A stretch of DNA of 64,000 nt from Providencia rettgeri (GTDB taxonomy: Bacteria > Pseudomonadota > Gammaproteobacteria > Enterobacterales > Enterobacteriaceae): NCBI GenBank assembly GCA_900455085.1, contig UGTZ01000001.1, positions 1,952,501-2,016,500 of the forward strand, given 5' to 3'. The first letter of the stretch is position 1. Each line of letters begins with the position of its first letter. The position numbers and the translations under genes were made by a program. Below the pieces are notes generated by a model, which saw nothing but the letters and a program-made list of their open reading frames with translations, was not told the DNA's origin and ran no database searches. Positions 55,769-63,478 of this stretch are shown here, piece after piece.

Positions 55769-57022
55769 ATGGAAAGCAAAGTAGTAGTTCCGGCAGAAGG
55801 CGCTAAAATTACCATTGATGCAAAAGGCAAACTAAACGTTCCGAACAACCCAATTATCCCTTTTATCGAAGGTGACGGCATTGGTATCGATGTCACACCA
55901 GCAATGTTGAAAGTGGTTGATGCGGCAGTGAAAAAAGCCTACAACGGTGAGCGCAAAATTTCTTGGATGGAAGTTTACACCGGTGAAAAATCTACACAAA
56001 TTTATGGTAAAGATGTTTGGTTACCAGAAGAAACTCTCGATTTAATCCGTGATTACCGTGTTTCAATTAAAGGCCCTTTAACAACTCCTGTTGGTGGTGG
56101 TATTCGTTCTCTGAACGTTGCATTGCGTCAACAACTTGACCTGTATATCTGTTTACGTCCTGTTCGCTACTACAAAGGCACTCCAAGCCCAGTTAAACAA
56201 CCTGAACTGACTGATATGGTTATTTTCCGTGAAAACTCTGAAGATATCTATGCGGGTATCGAGTGGAAAGCGGGTAGTGCAGAAGCAGATAAAGTTATTA
56301 AATTCCTGAAAGATGAAATGGGTGTGACTAAAATCCGTTTCCCACAAGACTGTGGTATTGGTATTAAGCCTTGTTCAGAAGAGGGCACAAAACGTTTAGT
56401 TCGTGCTGCTATTGAATATGCTATTGATAACGGCCGTGATTCAGTGACTTTAGTTCATAAAGGTAACATTATGAAATTCACTGAAGGTGCATTTAAAGAT
56501 TGGGGATACCAATTAGCACAAGAGGAATTTGGCGGCGAATTATTAGATGGCGGCCCATGGGTTAAAATTAAAAACCCTAAAACTGGCAAAGATATTATCG
56601 TTAAAGATGTTATCGCAGATGCTTTCTTACAACAAATCCTGCTACGCCCAGCAGAATACGATGTTATCGCTTGTATGAACCTAAATGGTGACTACATTTC
56701 TGATGCATTAGCAGCGCAGGTCGGTGGTATTGGTATCGCTCCTGGTGCAAATATTGGTTCTGAGTGCGCATTATTCGAAGCAACTCACGGTACTGCACCA
56801 AAATATGCAGGCCAAGATAAAGTTAACCCAGGCTCTATCATCCTTTCTGCTGAGATGATGCTGCGCCATATGGGCTGGACTGAAGCGGCTGACTTAATCG
56901 TTAAAGGTATGGAAGGCGCAATCGAAGCTAAGACTGTAACCTATGACTTCGAACGTCAATTAGAAGGCGCTAAATTACTGAAATGTAGCGAGTTCGGTGA
57001 CGCAATCATTAAACACATGTAA
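55769..57022 (+). CDS. icd: Isocitrate dehydrogenase (NADP+)
   Basis: Icd is the TCA-cycle enzyme. It has 417 residues (E. coli 416) with substrate loop GGGIRSLNVALRQ (phosphorylatable Ser), the Tyr in ENSEDIYAGIEW, NLNGDYISDALAAQVGG and the NADP-binding HGTAPKYAGQ. The gene is intact to its last codons. Lambdoid phages of the phage 21/e14 type integrate within the 3' end of icd and restore its coding end, so the last part may be phage-supplied. Confidence 0.97.
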   Translation: MESKVVVPAEGAKITIDAKGKLNVPNNPIIPFIEGDGIGIDVTPAMLKVVDAAVKKAYNGERKISWMEVYTGEKSTQIYGKDVWLPEETLDLIRDYRVSIKGPLTTPVGGGIRSLNVALRQQLDLYICLRPVRYYKGTPSPVKQPELTDMVIFRENSEDIYAGIEWKAGSAEADKVIKFLKDEMGVTKIRFPQDCGIGIKPCSEEGTKRLVRAAIEYAIDNGRDSVTLVHKGNIMKFTEGAFKDWGYQLAQEEFGGELLDGGPWVKIKNPKTGKDIIVKDVIADAFLQQILLRPAEYDVIACMNLNGDYISDALAAQVGGIGIAPGANIGSECALFEATHGTAPKYAGQDKVNPGSIILSAEMMLRHMGWTEAADLIVKGMEGAIEAKTVTYDFERQLEGAKLLKCSEFGDAIIKHM

Positions 57023-57044
57023 TTTATTACGTGATGTGATTAAC

Positions 57045-57073
57045 AACGGGAGCTTAATAGTTCCCGTTTTTTA
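57045..57073 (+). terminator. Terminator of icd
   Basis: AACGGGA (57045-57051) pairs with TTCCCGTT (57061-57068) and is followed by TTTT. It lies 23 bases after the icd stop. Confidence 0.8.
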
Positions 57074-57090
57074 TTGTCACATTTGAAATG

Positions 57091-57148
57091 GTTATCAAAA
57101 AGTTATCAAAACGAATTATCAAAACCTATCCCAATATAGACTATCAAA
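57091..57148. repeat. Four TATCAAA repeats, candidate integrase arm-type sites
   Basis: The heptamer TATCAAA occurs in the same orientation at 57093, 57104, 57117 and 57142, between the icd terminator and the end of int. The first two sit in identical 10-mers GTTATCAAAA. Lambda-type integrases bind short direct repeats beside the core site, so these are likely arm-type sites. Confidence 0.5.
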
Positions 57149-58271
57149 TAACTACTTTTACCCAATCTTTACCCCGGTCATCATTATATTTATCGGTCAT
57201 TTTTTGCGATTTATGACCCAGTAAATCTTTAGTGTTAATTCCTTGTTCTCGATAGAGTCTTTCTGATAAAGATCGTTGTTCATGAAACGAAGCTGGTGTT
57301 CCTTCACCCCAATCAATATCAGTTTTGTTTCGTGCCTTCTTGAAATTTGTTGTTATTGTATTTGCTGTAACTTGCTCGCCTCTATTTGCTTGAGAAGTCG
57401 TACGGAAGTAATGGATCAGATAAGGACTGAGAACACGGTCACGACATCTAGAAACAACATCCCTCAACGACATGTTTAACGCATCAGATCTTAATGCTAG
57501 TGGAATAGCCAGTTTACTTCCTGTTTTTTCTTGTGTTACATGCAAGTGGTCATCCCAAATATCACTAAATTTCATTGCTGAAATATCGCCAAGTCGCTGC
57601 CCGGTAATTACGGCTAATAACATCGCATTGCCTAAATACTTATGTTGCTTATCTGCTACTTCAAATATTTTTTGCCACTCATCTAAATTAAGGCGCTGGC
57701 GGGTAATTCGTCTTTTTGGTTGTTTAGTTGCGAGTGCAGGGTTATATCCTGGTGGGACTTCACCAGCATGCTGCGCCTCTTTGAACACATCGATTAATAC
57801 AGATCGAATAACCTGAGCCATGCGATGTTGGCCATTAGATTTATATTCATCAAGTATTGATGCGATATCTCTCGCATCAACTGCAGGTAAAGGCTTCATT
57901 GCGAGAGAGTGGCGCATTAGGTCCACAGGTTTTCTTTTTTGCTTATATGTATTTTGTTTTATATCACCGTCAGCAAGGCGTTCCTCTTGTATTACCCAGT
58001 AGCGATCCAGCCAAGTATTTACGGTGATCTCTTTACCTTTAATTCTTGCTACTCTATCGCTGATCGCCATGACTTGACGGCTACGTTGTTCAGCTAACCG
58101 GTTATTAGCTTCAATCGCAATTTCACGAGCTTCAGCCTCATTGTCACCGAGGGCATGATATTTTCCAGTTATAGGGTGACGATAACGCCAATAAACCTTG
58201 TTAGCTTTTCTGCTAAATAGTGGGTAGAGATTAGGGATGTTGACGTTATTTTTACGTGGTCGGGCAGCCAT
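57144..58271 (-). CDS. int: Lambda-type tyrosine integrase
   Basis: The 375-residue recombinase has an N-terminal arm-binding domain (RPRKNNVNIPNLYPLFSR, GDNEAEAREIA) and a core-binding domain. The catalytic domain shows ITGQRLGDISAMKFSDI (Arg), FHEQRSLSERLY (His-x-x-Arg), DLLGHKSQKMTDKYNDD (His/Lys and nucleophile Tyr). It closely follows the lambda/phage 21 pattern. Transcribed toward icd. Its start overlaps the xis end by 20 bases. Confidence 0.95.
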   Translation of the reverse strand: MAARPRKNNVNIPNLYPLFSRKANKVYWRYRHPITGKYHALGDNEAEAREIAIEANNRLAEQRSRQVMAISDRVARIKGKEITVNTWLDRYWVIQEERLADGDIKQNTYKQKRKPVDLMRHSLAMKPLPAVDARDIASILDEYKSNGQHRMAQVIRSVLIDVFKEAQHAGEVPPGYNPALATKQPKRRITRQRLNLDEWQKIFEVADKQHKYLGNAMLLAVITGQRLGDISAMKFSDIWDDHLHVTQEKTGSKLAIPLALRSDALNMSLRDVVSRCRDRVLSPYLIHYFRTTSQANRGEQVTANTITTNFKKARNKTDIDWGEGTPASFHEQRSLSERLYREQGINTKDLLGHKSQKMTDKYNDDRGKDWVKVVI

Positions 58272-58494
58272 CGTTTAAAATCCTTTGTAATTTTGGGTTA
58301 TCACTCTTATTGATAACCGGTGATGTCAAATTACCGACTAAGTCGGCATCTTCTCTCACGCGCCAAATACCACCTTCTTTTTGTGCTGGTGGATAGAACA
58401 AGCCATTCCTAGCATAGCGTTGTAATGTCCCCAGGCGAGGAGGGCGACTTCTATAGCGTTCGCTCGCCCATTCCTCCAAAGTTAGCATTTGCAT
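58252..58494 (-). CDS. xis: Excisionase (lambda Xis-like)
   Basis: The start MQMLTLEEWASERY at 58494 is chosen because GGAGG lies 5 bases upstream; the open frame extends further but without a site. The 80-residue protein has the winged-helix excisionase pattern (LTLEEW, PRLGTLQRYARNGLFYPPAQ, GGIWRVREDA), as in lambda Xis. It directs Int toward excision. It is translationally coupled to int through a 20-base overlap. Confidence 0.85.
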   Translation of the reverse strand: MQMLTLEEWASERYRSRPPRLGTLQRYARNGLFYPPAQKEGGIWRVREDADLVGNLTSPVINKSDNPKLQRILNDGCPTT

Positions 58495-58703
58495 AATTAC
58501 CTCCACATTCTGCCGCATACAGACTTTTAATTTTTGACTATACTTATTAAGTAACACGCGATACTTGCTATTATTTGCCGGCATATTATATGTCGGTTTT
58601 TTTTGCTAATTTCTTGTTTATTTATATCTTTGGACTAAGCTTAAGTAATTCTACAGTTACTTATATTCCTATAGAATGAGCTGATCCCTGTGTGTTAATT
58701 ATT

Positions 58704-58733
58704 TACCGCTGAATTTATTGGCGGTATTTTTTT
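58704..58733 (+). terminator. Plus-strand terminator between xis and csrA
   Basis: TACCGC (58704-58709) pairs with GCGGTA (58721-58726), followed by seven T residues. In this orientation it stops rightward transcription entering the prophage from the icd side, protecting the early region. Confidence 0.6.
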
Positions 58734-58774
58734 ATTTATTGATTTGGTTTTAATTTAAATACAATAAATAACTA

Positions 58775-58960
58775 TCACTCGGACTTATTATTATCAGCAA
58801 AAATTAGTTTATAAATTTCTTCACGATGGACACTAATATCTTTTGGGGCATCAATACCAATCCGCACTTGGTTACCCTTTACTCCTAAAATTGTAACTTT
58901 AATATCATCACCAATAACCACAACTTCGGTTGGTTTTCGAGTAAGAATAAGTATTCCCAT
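58775..58960 (-). CDS. CsrA-family translational regulator encoded in the prophage
   Basis: The 61-residue protein, MGILILTRKPTEVVVIGDD and so on, matches CsrA along its full length. The central block VTILGVKGNQVRIGIDAP and the RNA-binding VHREEI (Arg44 equivalent) are conserved. The start at 58960 has GTGGAG 8 bases upstream; a frame from 58969 would add three residues. CsrA dimers bind GGA motifs in mRNA leaders and block or promote translation. The gene lies in the leftward early operon between xis and small unknown genes. It differs from the host-type protein at the N terminus (KPTEVV for RVGETL) and C terminus, so it is a diverged paralogue. Confidence 0.9.
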   Translation of the reverse strand: MGILILTRKPTEVVVIGDDIKVTILGVKGNQVRIGIDAPKDISVHREEIYKLIFADNNKSE

Positions 58961-59062
58961 ACTAAGCACTCCACATAGTTAATAAGATTGCCTGAACTAA
59001 CTTATCCACATCAGGCGGCTGTGGTATTCTTGGAAGCCCTACACAACCAAGAGAATTTTTTA

Positions 59063-59296
59063 ATGCTTAAATCTACGCTAATTGCTAAATGCCTTTACCA
59101 ATGCAACATGATCACTGATGTAAAAGGGGGTGAGCATGCAGTACAAAGTATTTTTGTTGAGTATTTTCCAAAACATTCATTTGAAAAACGGAACACTAAA
59201 CTATCTGACAATGTTGTAAATCACTTTCTAGAAGCATCAAAAGGTAGCTCAACTATTCATGTTGATTCCTTTATTCAAGACCTTTGGGATCTTTAA
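59063..59296 (+). CDS. Hypothetical protein on the opposite strand of the early operon
   Basis: A 77-residue frame (MLKSTLIAKCLYQCNMITDV onward) on the plus strand, while its neighbours are on the minus strand. Its 3' end overlaps the next gene by 26 bases. A weak AAGAGA lies before the ATG. A longer frame from TTG 58988 gives 102 residues. I do not recognise it. It may be a phage gene with its own promoter or a chance frame. Confidence 0.35.
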   Translation: MLKSTLIAKCLYQCNMITDVKGGEHAVQSIFVEYFPKHSFEKRNTKLSDNVVNHFLEASKGSSTIHVDSFIQDLWDL

Positions 59297-59516
59297 TAGT
59301 CGAAAAAGCACTGTAACCATGTTGGATAGTTTTCCCGAACGCATTAGCCTCTAGTTCTAGCGAGTCTCTATCCAGCATTAAGACTTCAGTGGTTTTTGCG
59401 ATAAATGACAAGTAATCCGCAGCTACCGAGCCATCCGTTCTCAAATAACAAACCGTGGCGCCATTGATTTTCAACTCAATAATATTTCCTGTTGTTTTAT
59501 CTGCTTTATTCGACAT
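59271..59516 (-). CDS. Hypothetical phage early protein
   Basis: The 81-residue frame from MSNKADKTTGNIIELKINGA has GGAG 8 bases upstream. It reads like a small beta-rich protein with an acidic C-terminal half. No family is recognised. It belongs to the leftward early transcript with csrA, xis and int. Confidence 0.6.
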   Translation of the reverse strand: MSNKADKTTGNIIELKINGATVCYLRTDGSVAADYLSFIAKTTEVLMLDRDSLELEANAFGKTIQHGYSAFSTIKDPKGLE

Positions 59517-59544
59517 AGCTAGAACTCCACACAATTGAATTCAG

Positions 59545-59754
59545 TTAAGCACTAATAATGACTTGGCAGCGTTCAGCTTGGTCGAAAATATCATCATCAA
59601 GCTTTTCCAGTTGGCGCTGTAAGTCGGCTTGTTTAGCTTTAAGTGCCGCCAGCTTTTGAAGTTCAGCGGCTTTTTCCATAATCCATGCTGCAGCATCTTC
59701 TTGCGACATAGCAACGCTAAAAGTAACGATTGGTTCATTTGAATTGGTTTGCAT
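59545..59754 (-). CDS. Hypothetical coiled-coil phage early protein
   Basis: The 69-residue protein (MQTNSNEPIVTFSVAMSQED) has AGGAGG 6 bases before the ATG. The second half is a strongly helical coiled coil (ELQKLAALKAKQADLQRQLE). It is the first gene after the leftward promoter. The function is unknown. Confidence 0.7.
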   Translation of the reverse strand: MQTNSNEPIVTFSVAMSQEDAAAWIMEKAAELQKLAALKAKQADLQRQLEKLDDDIFDQAERCQVIISA

Positions 59755-59764
59755 TGAACGCCTC

Positions 59765-59833
59765 CTAAGTTGTCTTAGATGTAAACTAATTCAACTTAGG
59801 ATCTATGTCAATACAAAATCTAAGAAAACTTAG
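59765..59833 (-). promoter_or_regulatory. Leftward early promoter with three repressor operators
   Basis: Three copies of a 14-bp palindrome CTAAG-N4-CTTAG lie at 59765-59778, 59786-59799 (one mismatch) and 59820-59833. On the minus strand TTGACA (complement at 59806-59811) is a perfect -35 box, with a TAGTTT -10 candidate 17 bp on. The middle operator lies between the boxes and the others flank them, as expected for repression of the leftward operon. Confidence 0.8.
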
Positions 59834-59853
59834 ATTTAAATTAAGAAGGGAGG

Positions 59854-60510
59854 TTATAGCTCGTATTGAACACCACGAACGAGACCAACTATTTCACAGT
59901 TACCATTGATTGGAATGTTGTCATATCGTGGGTTTAGTGGCATTAAAAATTTATTGGGGCCATCAACAACATAACGTTTCACGGTAACTTCATCAGAGCC
60001 TTGCAATCTAGCGACAACAAATTTACCACTAACAACTTCAGCTTCAGGATCAACAATAACTGTTGAGCCTTCTGGGATTGACGGTAAGCCATAAGGATTT
60101 GTCATGGAGTCGCCAATGACGCGCAATGCGAATGATAGAGGCGATACTTTAAGGGTTGTCTCTATGAACTCTAAATCATCATCGTAAATCTGATTTGGCG
60201 CATAGTCAGTGAAGTTGCCAGCTTGGACATAAGATAAAATCGGCACCTTTTGTGCGCTCGTGATTATGTTAGATGTTTGCTTAGATGGAATACCATACAA
60301 TATATATGCTTCAGTTGTATTGAAATACCTAGCTAATTTCAATAGAGCATCACTCCGTGGTGCATTTAGGTCTCTCTCCCAATACCCGACAGTAACATCA
60401 GATACGCCACAGTACCGCCCAAGTTCTTTTTGGGTGGTTTTAGTGATATCCCTCAAGGCCTTTATTCTGCTTCCGATGGTGTTTTCAGTTTTACTCATTC
60501 CTAAGTCCAT
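59854..60510 (-). CDS. CI-type repressor with LexA/S24 autoprotease domain
   Basis: The 218-residue protein has an N-terminal HTH (TQKELGRYCGVSDVTVGYWE), a linker with the cleavage-type Ala-Gly in YVQAGNF, and the peptidase S24 domain with Ser in VIGDSMTNP and Lys in EVTVKRYVV. It should maintain lysogeny and self-cleave on RecA activation. Flanked on both sides by matching palindromic operators. The N terminus MDLGMSK leaves a second start at the fifth codon. Confidence 0.93.
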   Translation of the reverse strand: MDLGMSKTENTIGSRIKALRDITKTTQKELGRYCGVSDVTVGYWERDLNAPRSDALLKLARYFNTTEAYILYGIPSKQTSNIITSAQKVPILSYVQAGNFTDYAPNQIYDDDLEFIETTLKVSPLSFALRVIGDSMTNPYGLPSIPEGSTVIVDPEAEVVSGKFVVARLQGSDEVTVKRYVVDGPNKFLMPLNPRYDNIPINGNCEIVGLVRGVQYEL

Positions 60511-60521
60511 TTCATATAAAC

Positions 60522-60584
60522 CTAAGTTATCTTAGTTTTTATTGACCAAATATAAATTAACAATTAATATCTAACTTAACTTAG
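60522..60584 (+). promoter_or_regulatory. Rightward early promoter with two repressor operators
   Basis: TTGACC (60542-60547), a 17-bp spacer and TAATAT (60565-60570) form a strong rightward promoter. Operators CTAAGTTATCTTAG (60522-60535) and CTAACTTAACTTAG (60571-60584, one mismatch) flank it directly. A half-site CTAAG at 60501 lies at the start of the repressor gene and might be a third site. Confidence 0.82.
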
Positions 60585-60599
60585 AAACCAGGAGGTGTT

Positions 60600-60788
60600 A
60601 TGACCACAGAGCAGATCGAAAAATACTTCGGAACCACTAATAAAATTGCTGAGTTTTTTCGGATAAGCCCCGAAGCTTTTTACCAGTGGAAAAAACGGCC
60701 CAATCAATTAATTCCGAAAAATCGCGCCATTGAGGCTGATTACAGAACGAAAGGTGAATTGAGGTTTGACCCTGCACTTTATCAATAA
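60600..60788 (+). CDS. Cro-like antirepressor
   Basis: The 62-residue protein (MTTEQIEKYFGTTNKIAEFF) is a small HTH protein of the Cro/DicC/YdaS kind: helix-turn-helix in NKIAEFFRISPEAFYQWKK. GGAGG lies 5 bases upstream. It is the first gene of the rightward transcript and should oppose the repressor at the shared operators. Confidence 0.85.
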   Translation: MTTEQIEKYFGTTNKIAEFFRISPEAFYQWKKRPNQLIPKNRAIEADYRTKGELRFDPALYQ

Positions 60789-60843
60789 AGTACCAAATCC
60801 AACTAACTGAGTTAACTACCAACAAAACAACGGAATTGTAGAT

Positions 60844-61299
60844 ATGTGCAAACAAACATTAAAAGAAGTCGTGAAAGAGATGTGTAAGGCGTATCCCGGT
60901 GGACGTTCAGCGATGGCTGGCGCATTGGGTATGACAGAAACCACGTTCAATAACAATTTGTATGAAAAGAACGGCTGTCGTTTTTTTGAGCGTGAAGAGC
61001 TTGAAGCGATGGAAGATTTATCTAATACCTCATTTCTTGCAGGGTATTACGCAAATAGAAGAAATTTATTGCTGGTGGAAAAGATAAGCCCAGAGGATTT
61101 GGACGAACCAGAATTATTCAAATTACAAACTCGAGCATCAACAACTCGCGGCGAGTTAGTTGTATTCATTGGTAAAGCATTGGAAGACGGTGTTGTTGAT
61201 AAGCATGAAGAAAAACAAATTCTGACAATGTTGGATAGAGCAATCGCAAGCACTAGAGGGGCTATCAATGCGCTCATTAAATTACATAAGAAAGGTTGA
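60844..61299 (+). CDS. CII-family phage regulatory protein (YmfL-like)
   Basis: The 151-residue protein has the Phage_CP76/CII-type HTH (YPGGRSAMAGALGMTETTFN, then NNLYEKNG) and a helical C-terminal half. It resembles YmfL of prophage e14, which occupies the same place after the Cro gene. It probably influences the lysis/lysogeny choice or early transcription. The mechanism is not established. Confidence 0.75.
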   Translation: MCKQTLKEVVKEMCKAYPGGRSAMAGALGMTETTFNNNLYEKNGCRFFEREELEAMEDLSNTSFLAGYYANRRNLLLVEKISPEDLDEPELFKLQTRASTTRGELVVFIGKALEDGVVDKHEEKQILTMLDRAIASTRGAINALIKLHKKG

Positions 61300-61360
61300 C
61301 GCCCCAGATATGCGGTCCGAGGCGTCGGGTGCTAATAACAACTTGTGTGGAGTAACTAGC

Positions 61361-61537
61361 ATGAGCAGTGTAACGAATTTACGCGGTAGAACGCAAGTGA
61401 GAGTTTCTATCCGTGATGGTCGTTTTGTCTATGAACTAAAGGTACCAGAAGGGCGGCAGGAGACCAACTACAAGTTTGTTGAGTGGTTGGTAGATGATTT
61501 TAATGCAAGTTGCGGGAGAGGGGAGCATGTCCAATGA
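61361..61537 (+). CDS. Small hypothetical phage protein
   Basis: The 58-residue frame from MSSVTNLRGRTQVRVSIRDG has GGAG 8 bases before the ATG. It overlaps the following gene by 11 bases. The family is not recognised. It is a beta-rich early-region protein in the replication operon. Confidence 0.6.
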   Translation: MSSVTNLRGRTQVRVSIRDGRFVYELKVPEGRQETNYKFVEWLVDDFNASCGRGEHVQ

Positions 61538-61709
61538 AGACGCCAATAATCTCAATCGCATTTATCTGGATAAGCGCGGTATTCGTGTTCGCGTCATACG
61601 TTATGACCGAATCAAACAGTGGGTCATATTCATGCGTGACGGTTATGAACATGAATGCTTTGCCCCTTTGTACAAATTTAAAGCCGAATTCACAAGGGTG
61701 ATGGAATGA
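61527..61709 (+). CDS. DUF4222-type small phage protein
   Basis: The 60-residue protein (MSNEDANNLNRIYLDKRGIR) ends with the family-like YEHECFAPLYKFKAEFTRV seen in DUF4222 proteins of lambdoid phages. A purine-rich GAGGGGAGC precedes the ATG. It overlaps the replication gene by 4 bases. Its function is unknown. Confidence 0.7.
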   Translation: MSNEDANNLNRIYLDKRGIRVRVIRYDRIKQWVIFMRDGYEHECFAPLYKFKAEFTRVME

Positions 61710-62767
61710 GCAGCTTATTACTACTTAAAACACGCCCACAAATTGTTATACCTGAACTAGCGGTACGCTTGGGCTTGAATGAGGCTTTATTGCTTCAGCA
61801 AGTTCAGTATTGGCTATCTGAAACCTCGTCGGGCGTTGACCATGAGGGGCACCGCTGGATTTATAACACTATTGAAGAATGGCGTGAACAATTCCCATAT
61901 TTTTCTGAATCCACAATTAAGCGTGCATTTAACAATTTAAAAAAGTTGGGTGTCTTAAATATTGAGCAAATCAATAAACGAACTCATGACCGTACTAATT
62001 ATTACTCTATAAATTATGAACATGTGTTGTTATCCGATGAGGTCAAATTGAACCCATCGAATAGTTCAGCCGAGCGCATTCGAACAGGTCAAAATGACCA
62101 TATCGATAAGCGCAAAATGAAGCGTTCGAATAATATCAAAATGACCCCATCGAACGGGGCAAATTGCCCTGATCTTACAGAGAGTACTACAGAGAATACT
62201 CAAGAGATTACAACAGAGATTAACTCTTTTTGTCCGGCTCATGCTGAGCCAGACCAAGCGCAAATTGTTTTAGAACATTTCAATAAAGTCACGAATTCAA
62301 GTTATCGGGATGGGAAAACCACTATGGGCCACATCAGAGCCCGTCTATCTGAAAACTATACCTCGGATGATTTAATTCTGGTAACTGACTACATCACAGC
62401 CAAGTGGCTAAATGACTCAAAAATGTGTGATTACCTGCGGCCAAAAACATTATTTAGCCCTGAAAACTGTATGGAGTACTTCGAAAAGGCTCAGAAATGG
62501 AATGAGGCTGGTCGCCCTAAATGCGCCAACGGTAAATGGCTAAAGCCGGGTGAGGCGGCTATGAGTATCGACACTGTTGAACGTGACACTGTATTCACTC
62601 AAATTTTCTCAACGGGCTGGAAGCCAGCTAATAGGCTCCAAGAAATTGCCAAAGAAATGGCCAGCAAAAGCGGCTTAGGTCGACTTAATGAATTTGCGGG
62701 CCGTGCTGCATGGAAAGGCATTTGGCAGCAAGCAGCAGAACAAGCAGCAAAGGAGATGACAGTATGA
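61706..62767 (+). CDS. Phage replication protein, O-like with Phg_2220_C domain
   Basis: The 353-residue protein has an N-terminal winged-helix DNA-binding domain (LGLNEALLLQQVQYWLSE, FPYFSESTIKRAFNNLKKLG). A low-complexity middle (about residues 110-165) is where the DNA carries iterons. The C-terminal phage replication domain has the hallmark MCDYLRPKTLFSPENCMEYF. It should bind the phage origin and recruit the host helicase. No DnaB-like or DnaC-like partner follows at once; the next gene overlaps by 4 bases. Confidence 0.82.
   Translation: MSSLLLLKTRPQIVIPELAVRLGLNEALLLQQVQYWLSETSSGVDHEGHRWIYNTIEEWREQFPYFSESTIKRAFNNLKKLGVLNIEQINKRTHDRTNYYSINYEHVLLSDEVKLNPSNSSAERIRTGQNDHIDKRKMKRSNNIKMTPSNGANCPDLTESTTENTQEITTEINSFCPAHAEPDQAQIVLEHFNKVTNSSYRDGKTTMGHIRARLSENYTSDDLILVTDYITAKWLNDSKMCDYLRPKTLFSPENCMEYFEKAQKWNEAGRPKCANGKWLKPGEAAMSIDTVERDTVFTQIFSTGWKPANRLQEIAKEMASKSGLGRLNEFAGRAAWKGIWQQAAEQAAKEMTV
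62041..62179 (+). repeat. Six degenerate 23-bp iterons, probable phage replication origin
   Basis: Repeats begin at 62041, 62064, 62087, 62110, 62134 and 62157. They share a CAAAATGA-like left part and an ATCGAA or TTCGAA right part; the second and sixth copies are the weakest. The 23-bp spacing is not a multiple of three although it lies in a coding frame, so the repetition is selected at DNA level. Lambda's origin is likewise inside gene O. Confidence 0.75.
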
Positions 62768-63090
62768 TTTCTTCACAGAAACGTCGGTATATCGAGTTCA
62801 CAACTCACTTCAAAGGCCGACCGTTTAGTCGTGATGATTTGTTCAATGAGTTTAATATGAAAAAGCACTCTGGGGCGACAACTATCATCAAATCTCTAAT
62901 CAACTATGGCTTGGTGTATCAAGGCAAAGATGGTCTTTATCACGTATCTGATGATTGTGAAAAAATGCTAAGGGATGGGAAGTTTCGTTCTCATGATACT
63001 TCAGCGAGTTCAAATGGGATTGTTGCTGAGACAGCTTTGTCCGCTTTAGTTCAACAGTTTGATGCATTATTGGCAGGGGTAAGAGCATGA
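62764..63090 (+). CDS. Hypothetical phage protein with winged-helix-like fold
   Basis: The 108-residue protein starts MISSQKRRYIEFTTHFKGRP, with the ATG overlapping the replication gene stop (ATGA). A likely winged helix (FSRDDLFNEFNMKKHSGATT, then IIKSLINYGLV) is followed by a short C-terminal tail. Position and fold suggest a role in phage DNA metabolism or regulation, but no family was recognised. Confidence 0.7.
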   Translation: MISSQKRRYIEFTTHFKGRPFSRDDLFNEFNMKKHSGATTIIKSLINYGLVYQGKDGLYHVSDDCEKMLRDGKFRSHDTSASSNGIVAETALSALVQQFDALLAGVRA

Positions 63091-63464
63091 GCATATTACT
63101 TGTATTGCCATTTCCACCAAGTGTTAATGCATGTTGGCGTAATGTGAATGGCAGAACGCTAATTAGCGAGAAAGGCCGTAAATTTCGTGGCAGTGCGATT
63201 GTCGCCATTTATGAGCAATTAAGGCGTAAACCGATAGCGATAACAGAGCCCGTTACAGTAAAAGTAAAAATGTACCCGCCAACAAACCACAAGCGGGACA
63301 TAGATAACTATTTAAAAGCACCATTCGACGCATTAACGCATGCCAACATTTGGAAGGATGACGGCCAAGTTAAGCGAGTTGAAATGGAGTGGTGTGAAGT
63401 AGTCAAGGGTGGGCGCTTTGAAATAACAATCAGTATGCATGAAAGCGCAAGTAAGGTTGCTTAA
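63087..63464 (+). CDS. rusA: Holliday junction resolvase RusA
   Basis: The 125-residue RusA-family endonuclease has PFPPSVNACWRN at the start and the metal-binding Asp residues in HKRDIDNYLKAPFDAL and WKDDGQV. It resolves recombination junctions during phage DNA replication, as the DLP12 and phage 82 proteins do. Its ATG overlaps the previous stop by 4 bases. Confidence 0.92.
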   Translation: MSILLVLPFPPSVNACWRNVNGRTLISEKGRKFRGSAIVAIYEQLRRKPIAITEPVTVKVKMYPPTNHKRDIDNYLKAPFDALTHANIWKDDGQVKRVEMEWCEVVKGGRFEITISMHESASKVA

Positions 63465-63478
63465 ATGTGGGGAATAGA

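Noticed and set aside
55769..57022. icd disrupted by phage insertion.
   Set aside because: The gene is intact to a normal C terminus; insertion of this phage type preserves icd.
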